A stretch of 9,539 nucleotides of DNA from an uncultured Methanobrevibacter sp. (GTDB lineage Archaea; Methanobacteriota; Methanobacteria; Methanobacteriales; Methanobacteriaceae). Shown piece after piece: positions 1-6,565 of the stretch. The notes beneath the pieces were generated by a model. It did no database searches. It saw nothing but the letters and a program-made list of their open reading frames with translations, and was not told the origin of the DNA. The position numbers and the translations under genes were made by a program. Each line of letters starts with the position of its first letter. Position 1 is the first letter of the stretch. The stretch is taken from the NCBI GenBank assembly GCA_902782595.1, contig CACZNW010000109.1, forward strand, positions 1 through 9,539, read 5' to 3'.

Positions 1-785
1 TCATAGAAAATATTTTCCCCATCTTTAAATAAACTTTGATTGCAATGCATTCCACTACCATTAATTCCCAAAAATGGTTTTGGCATGAATGTTGCTTTAA
101 ATCCTAAGTTATTGACTACTGCTTTCACAGCTTCCTTGAATGTTATAACTGCATCAGCTGTTTTTAAAGCATCTGCATATTTAAAGTCAACTTCGTGCTG
201 TCCTGCTGCCACTTCGTGGTGGCTTACTTCCACATTGAAATCTAATTTTTCCAGACCTAGTACGATTTCTCTTCTGATGTCTGTACCCTGGTCTAGAGGT
301 TCCACATCAAAGTATTCAGCTTCATCTGCAGGGATGTAATTTCCGTCTTCATCTTCTTTTATAATGAAGAATTCAGGTTCCGGACCCATATTGAATTGGT
401 ATCCTCTTTTTTCCGCTAACTGTAGGGATTTTTTAAGCACTCTTCTTGGATCTCCGTCATATGGTTTTCCTTCAGTGGTGAAGATATCACAGATGAATCT
501 GCTGGTACCTTTTACTTCAGGTCTCCATGGGATTGTTGAGAATGTATCGATGTCAGGTTTTGCAAGTAAATCACTGTCATTAATTGAAGCGAGTCCTGCT
601 ACTGATGATCCGTCAAATAATAATCCGTCATTCACTATGTCTTCGACATCATTGGCTTTTTTAAGCGGCACTGCCATACTTTTCGGTAATCCGTGTATGT
701 CTGAAAATTCTAATTTCAGAAATTTTATATCGTTTACTTCTATTGTTTTTATAATTTGGTCTAATTTGTTATCTTTTGCTGACAT
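1..785 (-). CDS. glnA: Glutamine synthetase type I, N-terminal 261 residues (3' end outside window)
   Basis: ATP-dependent ligation of ammonium to glutamate in the cytosol, the main ammonium-assimilation step. Read on the minus strand from the ATG at 785-783, the protein starts MSAKDNKLDQIIKTIEV and stays open to the edge. The beta-grasp domain holds FDGSS (57-61) and NDSD (69-72). The catalytic domain shows the GS metal and substrate motifs MGPEPEFF (133-140; E136, E138), SHHEVAAGQHEVDF (188-201; E191, E198) and NGSGMH (242-247; H247). Compared with a usual ~440-450 aa, roughly 180 residues are missing to the left. An AGTGA ribosome-binding-like sequence lies 7 nt before the ATG. Residue 67 is Ser where the Bacillus GSI-alpha enzyme has feedback-sensing Arg62. 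The adenylylation region is not in the window. An NrpR-type operator upstream suggests nitrogen control. The family call is firm. Confidence 0.97.
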   Translation of the reverse strand, partial: MSAKDNKLDQIIKTIEVNDIKFLKLEFSDIHGLPKSMAVPLKKANDVEDIVNDGLLFDGSSVAGLASINDSDLLAKPDIDTFSTIPWRPEVKGTSRFICDIFTTEGKPYDGDPRRVLKKSLQLAEKRGYQFNMGPEPEFFIIKEDEDGNYIPADEAEYFDVEPLDQGTDIRREIVLGLEKLDFNVEVSHHEVAAGQHEVDFKYADALKTADAVITFKEAVKAVVNNLGFKATFMPKPFLGINGSGMHCNQSLFKDGENIFY

Positions 786-884
786 TTTTTTCACTTCATT
801 TCTTGACTATATTATTCTTTGCCGAATAATGTGGGGCATGGAAAACCCTTTTTGAAAAATGGGATTTATATCAAATACCTAGTC

Positions 885-912
885 GGAAGGTTATTGTCGG
901 AAGTAACTTTCC
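885..912 (-). promoter_or_regulatory. NrpR-type operator (GGAA-N6-TTCC) with an adjoining imperfect second site
   Basis: 899-912 reads GGAAGTAACTTTCC, an exact GGAA-N6-TTCC inverted repeat. This is the form known for the euryarchaeal nitrogen repressor NrpR at nif and glnA promoters in Methanococcus. Directly beside it, 885-898 reads GGAA-N6-TGTC, a degenerate copy in the same register, so the two sites are 14 bp apart. The exact site lies about 30 bp downstream of the glnA TATA box on the minus strand, at or just past the predicted transcription start (~918), a position that suits repression. The motif is seen; NrpR binding is inferred. Confidence 0.75.
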
Positions 913-940
913 TCCCTATTATTAAATTCATTATTATTGA

Positions 941-956
941 TATATAAATATTTCGC
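941..956 (-). promoter_or_regulatory. glnA promoter (BRE + TATA box)
   Basis: On the minus strand this reads GCGAAATATTTATATA: a CGAAA BRE-like element, then TTTATATA, close to the archaeal consensus. Initiation is expected about 25 nt downstream near 918, giving a leader of roughly 130 nt before the glnA ATG. Confidence 0.65.
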
Positions 957-1241
957 ATATGACAAAAAAATGCAAATCAAATCTAAAATCATCTTATAAT
1001 CGGATTAACTCTTAAATCAGAGTATATTTGTCATACATAGTTATTTAAGAAGAAATAAGTGCTAATGGGAGAAATATATTTAATTCTTATGTCAAAAAAC
1101 AAACGGTCACATGGCTTGAAGGGTATGTGAAAACATTCTTTTTCAATGAAAAACCTTAAATTAGTCGGAATTTAGCAAAGAATCAATCTCATTGCATTTA
1201 AATACTTGATTGGAGGGTATTAATATTATATTGAATTTATT

Positions 1242-1256
1242 CGCAAAATTTATAAC
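1242..1256 (+). promoter_or_regulatory. Probable pyk promoter (BRE + TATA box)
   Basis: CGCAAAA (BRE-like) is followed by TTTATAAC at 1249-1256. Initiation about 26 nt downstream, near 1279, would leave a short leader of about 28 nt before the GTG start. A second TATA-like string (TTAATATAAT, about 1277-1285) would give a nearly leaderless transcript, so the exact box is uncertain. Confidence 0.5.
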
Positions 1257-1306
1257 ATTGTCATTTTAAATATTATTAATATAATTTAGGATTTTGAGTT
1301 GGTAGC

Positions 1307-2710
1307 GTGAGGAAAACAAAAATTATATGTAGTATCGGTCCATCATGCGATTCTGTTGAGGTTATGAGTGAAATGGTTAATAATGGTATGGACTGTGCAC
1401 GTTTTAATCTTAGCCATGCCACTGAAGAGGATATCTTGAAAACAATAGATGTTGTCCGTGAAGTTAGAAAAATATGCAATGTACCTGTAGCTATTATGTA
1501 TGATACCAAGGGACCTGAGTTTAGAACCCTAGAATTCACAGATGGGGGTGTAACTCTCAGCGAAGGAGATACAATTAAAATGAGCAAAACCTGCATTTTG
1601 GGTAATGAAATTGAATTTGGAGTTAACCATAGTGAAGCAATTGATTTTATCAAAATAGGGGACAGGGTGCTTATAGATAATGCCCTGCTTGAACTTGAAG
1701 TCACTGATAAGAAAAATGATTATGTTGTGTTGAAGGCTTTGGGAAATGGTAAAATCCAAAACCATAAAACAATTAATGTTCCGGGTGTCGATTTAAAATT
1801 GGATTTCATAAGTGAAGTCGATAGAAAAGACATTGCCTTTGCAGCACAGCATTCATGTGACTATCTGGCATTATCTTTTGTAAATACGAAGGAGGACGTA
1901 ATCGCTGCCCGTAAAATAATTAATGAAGCGGGAGGGGATGCATGTATTATTTCAAAAATCGAAAGTCGCATGGGCATTGAAAATATCGATGAGATAATCA
2001 GTGTATCTGATGGAATCATGGTTGCCCGTGGGGATCTGGGTGTGGAAGTTCCAATGGAGAAATTGCCTGTTCTTCAAAAAGATATTATTAAAAAATGCCG
2101 TGAAAACGGCAAATTTGCTATTGTTGCCACGGAAATGCTGGCATCAATGTATGAAAATCCAAGACCTTCAAGGGCTGAGGTTTCAGATGTGGCAAATGCG
2201 GTATTGGACGGAACTGATTGTGTAATGCTTTCCGGTGAAACTACCGTTGGAAAATATCCCGTCAAATCAGTTGAAATAATGAACCGGATATGTAAATATG
2301 TTGAATCAACAATTGATTATACAGAACATGCCGAATACAAGGGAACAATAGGTATAAGTGATACGATTGCCAAATCTGTTGTCGAGGCTGTCGAATATTC
2401 CGATATCAAATTAATAGTTACAACTACAATGACTGGATTTACTGCCCGTAAAATTAGTAACTGGAGACCAAACTCCATAATATTGGCATGTTGTCCATCC
2501 AACCACATTGCAGAAAAAGTTGTTTTAAACTTTGGTGTTAAACCGGCAATAACCAGCATATATGATGATACTGACGAAATGGTTGAAAATGTCATTGCAA
2601 TTGCTAAAAAAGAATTCAACTTAAATAAAGGAGATTTGATAATAATTACTGGAGGATTTCCGTTAGGGAAGGCAAAAAGAACCAATTATTTAAAAATTGT
2701 AGAAATATAA
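1307..2710 (+). CDS. pyk: Pyruvate kinase
   Basis: Converts phosphoenolpyruvate and ADP to pyruvate and ATP in the cytosol. The 467 aa cover the standard PK fold: the N-terminal half of the TIM barrel opening with MRKTKIICSIGP, a B lid domain about 72-165, the rest of the barrel, and a C-terminal regulatory domain from about 340. Key motifs are ARFNLSH (31-37), DTKGPEFRT (66-74), the signature IISKIESRMGI with K217 and E219, and VARGDLGVEVP with metal-binding D243. Glu71 in TKGPE corresponds to rabbit Glu117, the residue found in K+-dependent enzymes. The start is GTG: an in-frame stop lies at 1295-1297 and no ATG fits. The Shine-Dalgarno sequence is weak. SFVN replaces the usual SFVR near residue 190. 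No PEP-utiliser extension is present. It leads a likely two-gene operon with the TPR gene 12 bp downstream. Confidence 0.97.
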   Translation: MRKTKIICSIGPSCDSVEVMSEMVNNGMDCARFNLSHATEEDILKTIDVVREVRKICNVPVAIMYDTKGPEFRTLEFTDGGVTLSEGDTIKMSKTCILGNEIEFGVNHSEAIDFIKIGDRVLIDNALLELEVTDKKNDYVVLKALGNGKIQNHKTINVPGVDLKLDFISEVDRKDIAFAAQHSCDYLALSFVNTKEDVIAARKIINEAGGDACIISKIESRMGIENIDEIISVSDGIMVARGDLGVEVPMEKLPVLQKDIIKKCRENGKFAIVATEMLASMYENPRPSRAEVSDVANAVLDGTDCVMLSGETTVGKYPVKSVEIMNRICKYVESTIDYTEHAEYKGTIGISDTIAKSVVEAVEYSDIKLIVTTTMTGFTARKISNWRPNSIILACCPSNHIAEKVVLNFGVKPAITSIYDDTDEMVENVIAIAKKEFNLNKGDLIIITGGFPLGKAKRTNYLKIVEI

Positions 2711-2722
2711 TCAGAGGGTTAC

Positions 2723-4342
2723 ATGGTAAGCGATATAGAAAAATATGAAATTAAGGATAAAGGTTTAAAACTGGAAAAAAGTGAACCTGAAAAAGCCATA
2801 GAATTTTATAAAAGCCTCTTAAACCATAAATGTTTTATCAATGATTTTTGGCCATACAGAAGACTTGTTTTAATGTATAAAAAAACCAGACAGTTTGATG
2901 AAAAGACGAATATTATAAAAACATTCTTTAAAAGTGGAATTTACTGCAATAACCATCAGTTCATGTGGTTTAGGAACAAACTGAGGGTATTGGCTGATAA
3001 AGATTATATAACTTCCGATGAAATAGAATATTTAACAGGGTATTTCAAAACACATTCCCTTATCAATAAAGACAAGGCTAACACCCCATTGCCCATTGCC
3101 GACAGAATCAGAAAGAGAAACGGAAAAATTGTAATTTTAAATGAAAAGGAATACGACAATAGACAAAAACAGTATGAATATGAGGTAAGATGCTCTGAAT
3201 TAAACCGGCAAAAAAGATATGGGGAATATATCGAATTGCTGAATCATATGATAGATGATTTGGGTTACAGGAGATATTCATATTTTCAAAAGTTATGTGT
3301 TGCTTATCGGAGATTCAACGATTTTGATAATGAAGTGAGAATTATAAACAAGTATATGAACGGAGAATCTGCACGAACCAAAATCAGTGATGAATGGTTT
3401 GAAAAAAGACTGCACGATGTTGAAAGCATTAAAAATCCAAAATCTGAAAAGAAAGACGTAAAACCCAAACTGAATAACTATCCAAATATTTCAGATTTTA
3501 AAGATAAATATGTATATGAAATTTCATTTAACGTGGATGAGTTAAACTTAACAAAACCTCCAATTTTTGAATATGATTTTAATTTAAATGGACTGGAGAA
3601 CTTGAAAAGAAAAAATATGTTGATACAGTATGGCAAGGTATTAACCAGTACAGGTCAGACTGTCGAAGCGATAAGGCATTACAAATACTTATGCAATAAC
3701 ACATATTTTTCAAATGATTGGTATCCTTACAGACAACTGGCAATTATTTACGCCAAAACAAAGGATTATCATGCTAATTTAGTCAATATTAAAAAATTAT
3801 TGCGCAGCAACACTTATCTAAACAGATATCAGTTCCTGTGGTTCAGCGAAAAGGTAAGACTAATCATGGAGCAGATTGATGTCAATGAATATGATGTCAG
3901 GCAATGGTTTGAATATTACGAATCCCACGGTGCTTTAAATGGGAAAAAATCCAATAAGTTTTTGGCTGACAGATTCATGTGTTTAAATGATGATACGGTT
4001 CTTGTTTTAAATGAGGAATATTTTAATCATCTCCAGGAAAGACATGCCCTGGAAGAGACTGGGTGTGTTTATGAGAGGGTGGGTAATTGTGAACTTGCAG
4101 TAACTCATTATAACAATATAATTGCCGATGGTGAATTTAATTATTATAACTTTTATCAAAGAATCTGTCTTTGTTTAGAAAAACTTAAAGATTATAACCG
4201 TGAATTAAAGGCAATTAAATTATATTATACTTCTCCTCCGATTAATGTTTGTGAGTATAGTGATGAGTGGTTTGAAAAAAGATTAGGGGATGTTAATGCC
4301 AAATTAAATACTGATTATACTGTTGATGATTTAAAATCATGA
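2723..4342 (+). CDS. Internally duplicated TPR-like protein of unknown function
   Basis: 539 aa, hydrophilic, with no signal peptide or membrane segment, so probably cytosolic. Residues 8-236 and 299-527 are two copies of one unit. NDFWPYR (40-46) matches NDWYPYR (331-337), HQFMWF (78-83) matches YQFLWF (369-374), ILNEKEY matches VLNEEYF, and SDEWFEKRL occurs at 222-230 and 513-521, always 291 residues apart. Each unit holds two helix-turn-helix modules that look like degenerate TPRs (EKAIEFYKSL...WPYRRLVLMYKKTRQFD, and YSYFQKLCVAYRRFNDFDNE). TPR-like solenoids usually bind proteins; no catalytic motif was seen. A Lys/Asp-rich linker (about 237-298) joins the copies. AGAGGG lies 4 nt before the ATG. 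The 12-bp gap to pyk implies co-transcription. The fold call is moderate and the function is unknown. Confidence 0.8.
   Translation: MVSDIEKYEIKDKGLKLEKSEPEKAIEFYKSLLNHKCFINDFWPYRRLVLMYKKTRQFDEKTNIIKTFFKSGIYCNNHQFMWFRNKLRVLADKDYITSDEIEYLTGYFKTHSLINKDKANTPLPIADRIRKRNGKIVILNEKEYDNRQKQYEYEVRCSELNRQKRYGEYIELLNHMIDDLGYRRYSYFQKLCVAYRRFNDFDNEVRIINKYMNGESARTKISDEWFEKRLHDVESIKNPKSEKKDVKPKLNNYPNISDFKDKYVYEISFNVDELNLTKPPIFEYDFNLNGLENLKRKNMLIQYGKVLTSTGQTVEAIRHYKYLCNNTYFSNDWYPYRQLAIIYAKTKDYHANLVNIKKLLRSNTYLNRYQFLWFSEKVRLIMEQIDVNEYDVRQWFEYYESHGALNGKKSNKFLADRFMCLNDDTVLVLNEEYFNHLQERHALEETGCVYERVGNCELAVTHYNNIIADGEFNYYNFYQRICLCLEKLKDYNRELKAIKLYYTSPPINVCEYSDEWFEKRLGDVNAKLNTDYTVDDLKS
2744..4303 (+). repeat. Intragenic tandem duplication (2744-3430 and 3617-4303)
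   Basis: The two ~690-bp halves encode homologous protein units at a constant offset of 873 bp (291 codons) with no net insertion or deletion between the landmarks checked. DNA identity is low except in short stretches such as GAATGGTTTGAAAAAAGA versus GAGTGGTTTGAAAAAAGA, so this is an old duplication and not a recent repeat. Confidence 0.85.
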
Positions 4343-4375
4343 AAAACTGCTTTTTTGATATTTAAATTAGAAAGT

Positions 4376-4395
4376 GATAGAGTTTAAACTCTATC
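4376..4395. terminator. 20-bp perfect palindrome between convergent genes, possible bidirectional terminator
   Basis: Each arm is GATAGAGTTT read inward, with no spacer. As RNA it could form an 8-bp hairpin with a 4-nt loop in either direction. It sits inside the 71-bp gap between the stop of the TPR gene (4342) and the stop of the minus-strand gene (4414). A T6 run precedes it at 4351-4356 on the plus strand and a T5 run follows at about 4409-4413. The position favours transcription termination, but no T-run directly abuts the stem, so a protein-binding site is also possible. Confidence 0.45.
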
Positions 4396-4413
4396 TGTTG
4401 AAATATGTTATTT

Positions 4414-5202
4414 TTAGGCTCCAGGAATTGTGTATTTATCATTTACTCCATAAAATACTCCATTTCCTCTGCGTTTTTCACTAACATTGGATAATGTATT
4501 ATTAAAGATTATATTAAGTAATTTATATCCGTCTTTATCGATCAAATCACATAATATGGAGTTATTTTCTCTTAATTCCAAAACTTCTCTTTCAATGTTA
4601 AAACAGGCACCGTAAATTATCTGGGATGTATTTTCTTCAATACTTTTTGGAGGATATTTTTCTGTTAACTCCGGGGATTTTAAATATTTCTCGAAATTGG
4701 TCCAATCCTTTTGAAGTTCTTTTCCTCTTTTTGTTAATTTACCATTTGCCAGAATGTCCTTGTATTCTTTGGGTGTGTAGTTGTTTTCATTTTCAAGGGC
4801 AGTTCTAAATTCTATAAAGTCGTTTTCAAATTTATTGGCTATTGTAGAACTTTTGCCCTGCTTTAACATATCCTTTAAAGTGAATTTTTTATTTTTAGTC
4901 ATCGTTTTTAAAAGTTTAATGGCCAGGGATTCGGAAGTTTTCAATTCTCCTTTATTGATGATTCTAAGGGTGATATTTTTCATAACATCCAAATCAGTTG
5001 GTGTCAGTTCCTTTCCAATAATATGAGATTTTTCCCAATTTATTTCACATTTAATTTGACCCTGATTGATTAAATCCAATATTGTAAGTGACAGACCGTT
5101 CACAAGAATATCAAATTTTTTAAACCGCTTCTTGACAAACAATGTTGAAACAAGGGGGTATGTATCGTCGGTCGGGGGAGTTATAATAGTTTCATCAGAC
5201 AT
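4414..5202 (-). CDS. DUF2207 C-terminal-like soluble protein, function unknown
   Basis: 262 aa beginning MSDETIITPPTDDTYPLV, without a signal peptide or transmembrane segment. Residues 15-60 (YPLVSTLFVKK...LSLTILDLINQGQIKCE) and especially LTKRGKELQKDWTNFEKYL (156-174) followed by a PPKSIEE...IIYGAC stretch resemble the cytosolic C-terminal part of DUF2207 membrane proteins. There the pattern is LT-x-x-G-x-E...W-x-x-F-x-x-YL, then a P-rich turn and a YA-x-x-x-G helix. The membrane-spanning and N-terminal beta parts of that family are absent. The role of DUF2207 proteins is not established. It lies 18 bp downstream of the zinc-ribbon gene with only a weak AGAAAGAT before the ATG, so it is probably translated from the same transcript. 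The domain match is from recognition, not a search. Confidence 0.6.
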   Translation of the reverse strand: MSDETIITPPTDDTYPLVSTLFVKKRFKKFDILVNGLSLTILDLINQGQIKCEINWEKSHIIGKELTPTDLDVMKNITLRIINKGELKTSESLAIKLLKTMTKNKKFTLKDMLKQGKSSTIANKFENDFIEFRTALENENNYTPKEYKDILANGKLTKRGKELQKDWTNFEKYLKSPELTEKYPPKSIEENTSQIIYGACFNIEREVLELRENNSILCDLIDKDGYKLLNIIFNNTLSNVSEKRRGNGVFYGVNDKYTIPGA

Positions 5203-5220
5203 TTTAATCTTTCTGTTTTT

Positions 5221-5403
5221 TTATTCTTCCTCGTCTTTTAGTGATTCCAAATAGTTTTCACGGATTTCTTCAGCTAATTCGTCATTTCCTTCAATAATTG
5301 GTCCAGTGTAATCACAGTCTTTACAGACACACTGGGACCAGTTTTGAGGAATAATCCAGTCAACATTTTTAGAACCGCATCTTGGACAAATTTTATGCAT
5401 CAT
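5221..5403 (-). CDS. Small zinc-ribbon protein
   Basis: 60 aa. CPRCGSK (C6, C9) and CVCKDCDYTGP (C25, C27, C30) form one rubredoxin-like zinc ribbon; C6, C9, C27 and C30 are the likely ligands, leaving C25 extra. An acidic helical tail rich in Glu/Asp (about 39-60) follows. The first of two adjacent ATGs is preferred because GGAG lies 9 nt before it, against 12 nt for the second. It heads the minus-strand unit with the DUF2207-like gene and diverges from the M48 protease gene. Such minimal ribbons are common in methanogens; the partner (protein, RNA or DNA) is unknown. Confidence 0.85.
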   Translation of the reverse strand: MMHKICPRCGSKNVDWIIPQNWSQCVCKDCDYTGPIIEGNDELAEEIRENYLESLKDEEE

Positions 5404-5442
5404 AGTAATATTCTCCTTTTCTTATTATTTTTTAAAAATAAA

Positions 5443-5450
5443 GTATTTAA
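5443..5450 (-). promoter_or_regulatory. Possible TATA box for the zinc-ribbon/DUF2207-like unit
   Basis: On the minus strand the sequence TTAAATAC, preceded by AT-rich DNA, is placed so that initiation would fall near 5420. That gives a leader of about 17 nt which includes the GGAG ribosome-binding site. The match to consensus is only fair. Confidence 0.4.
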
Positions 5451-5512
5451 TGTTTTATGTGATTTTGAGTGATTGTTAATGTATTTGGTTTTCAGCCGAT
5501 TAAATTAAAAAA

Positions 5513-5523
5513 GTTTTTATACA
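5513..5523 (+). promoter_or_regulatory. M48 gene promoter, probably giving a leaderless transcript
   Basis: A TTTTTATAC TATA box preceded by AAAAAAG is centred near 5518. The expected start 26-27 nt downstream coincides with the ATG at 5546. No Shine-Dalgarno sequence precedes that ATG (the DNA is AATAAAATATATT), which fits leaderless translation and argues against the GTG at 5528, which would lie between the TATA box and the expected transcription start. Confidence 0.6.
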
Positions 5524-5545
5524 CAAAGTGTTAATAAAATATATT

Positions 5546-6556
5546 ATGGCAAAAGAGGACAGAAGCAGTATAAATCCGTTTACCGGAAAATCGCACTTTG
5601 ACATGGTTGATGATGACAGGTTCCTTCAGGAGTCATATGAAGAGTACTATTCGATGATTAATCAGGCTAAACTTTTGGATGATACCAATAACGGGAGGGT
5701 AGTTAGAAATGTTGCCGTTAATCTGATTCGTGCCGTTGAAGGATATCTGGCAAATATCGGAAGACTGGATTATGTTGAAGATTATTATGACTGGGATTTT
5801 CATCTGGTCGCTGATGATACTGTAAATGCATTTTGCATGCCTGGGGGCAAAATTGTCATGTTTTCAGGTATTTTGTCAGTTGCAAATACTGAAGAAAAGG
5901 TTGCTTTTATTTTAGGTCATGAAATGGCTCATGCCCTTCTTGACCATTCAAGAACAAGAATCAGTGCTCAAAATGCTCAAAATGCTTTAACTTCTGCTGC
6001 ATGGATTGGCAGTTTTGCTATGGACCTGGTTGGTCTGGGAGAAATGGGGGCTTTAACAAGGGTGGCTACCAATGCTGTAAGCATAGGTTCACAATTTCTT
6101 TTAATGAATCCGTGGGGAAGAGATCAGGAACTTGAAGCCGACAGGTTGGGCATGCTGATAATTCACTGGGCAGGTTATGATATCCACCATATTCCAGCAT
6201 TCTGGCAGTCAATGGCTAATGTCAGCTCCAATGAACACGATTTTTTCTCCACTCATCCTGCAGATTCCAAAAGAATTGCTGCGATGAATGAGTTGATTTA
6301 TGAAATTGAAAATGGAAAGGATTTTTACTCTCAACCGGTTTTAAGTGAAACTCCAGTTCCAAAGGATGAGTTCATGGACTCTCATCTGATTGGAAATGTA
6401 AAGTATTGTCAGGAATGCGGTGCTCGGGCAGAATTTGATGATAAATTCTGTACAAATTGTGGGGCTAAATTTGAAGTTGAGATGAAATGTAGTGTATGTG
6501 GTGCTCCTGTTGGTTCTGATGATTTATTTTGTATGAATTGTGGAAATAAATTGTGA
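5546..6556 (+). CDS. Cytosolic M48-family zinc metallopeptidase with two C-terminal zinc ribbons
   Basis: 336 aa from the ATG at 5546. FSGIL...EEKVAFILGHEMAHALLDH carries the zinc motif HEMAH (H125, E126 catalytic, H129). ELEAD at 195-199 supplies the third ligand E195 and Asp199, in the arrangement of Oma1/BepA-like M48 peptidases. The hydrophobic Ala/Gly-rich segment between them (about 140-185) is usual in this family. STHPADSKRIAAM is the typical downstream HP motif. After a linker come two CxxC...CxxC ribbons: C288/C291/C302/C305 and C315/C318/C329/C332. No signal peptide, lipobox or N-terminal membrane helix is visible, unlike bacterial periplasmic relatives. A GTG at 5528 in frame would add six residues but lacks support. 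It is followed after 9 bp by a wHTH gene whose GTGAT ribosome-binding site overlaps this stop codon. The substrate is unknown. Confidence 0.9.
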   Translation: MAKEDRSSINPFTGKSHFDMVDDDRFLQESYEEYYSMINQAKLLDDTNNGRVVRNVAVNLIRAVEGYLANIGRLDYVEDYYDWDFHLVADDTVNAFCMPGGKIVMFSGILSVANTEEKVAFILGHEMAHALLDHSRTRISAQNAQNALTSAAWIGSFAMDLVGLGEMGALTRVATNAVSIGSQFLLMNPWGRDQELEADRLGMLIIHWAGYDIHHIPAFWQSMANVSSNEHDFFSTHPADSKRIAAMNELIYEIENGKDFYSQPVLSETPVPKDEFMDSHLIGNVKYCQECGARAEFDDKFCTNCGAKFEVEMKCSVCGAPVGSDDLFCMNCGNKL

Positions 6557-6565
6557 TGTGGGATT

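Larger units (their letters stand above)
786..1306. other. 521-bp divergent intergenic region between glnA and pyk
   Basis: The region is AT-rich and non-coding. It holds the glnA promoter and operator and the pyk promoter. The stretch between about 960 and 1240 contains only weak structure: an 11-bp dyad TAATC-G-GATTA (997-1007), an AT-only hairpin TTATTT/AAATAA near 1043-1060, an isolated GGAGGG (1212-1217) with no convincing gene after it, and a further AGTCGGAA (1163-1170) matching the one at 881-888. No RNA gene could be recognised. Confidence 0.6.

Noticed and set aside
40..855. Plus-strand open frames of 99 and 163 codons across the left edge
   Set aside because: They are antisense shadows of glnA, whose minus-strand translation matches glutamine synthetase motif by motif.
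865..876. GATATAAAT on the minus strand as the glnA TATA box
   Set aside because: It lies downstream of the better BRE/TATA pair at 941-956 and of the operator, and it has a poorer BRE.
960..1240. A small RNA gene in the glnA-pyk intergenic region
   Set aside because: Only short AT-rich hairpins and dyads are present; no tRNA-like or other structured RNA could be made out.
1276..2685. Minus-strand open frames of 60-142 codons inside pyk
   Set aside because: The plus frame is an unmistakable full-length pyruvate kinase; the opposite frames have no start signals or recognisable content.
5528..5545. GTG at 5528 as the start of the M48 protein
   Set aside because: It lies between the TATA box and the expected transcription start and has no ribosome-binding site; the ATG at 5546 fits a leaderless start.
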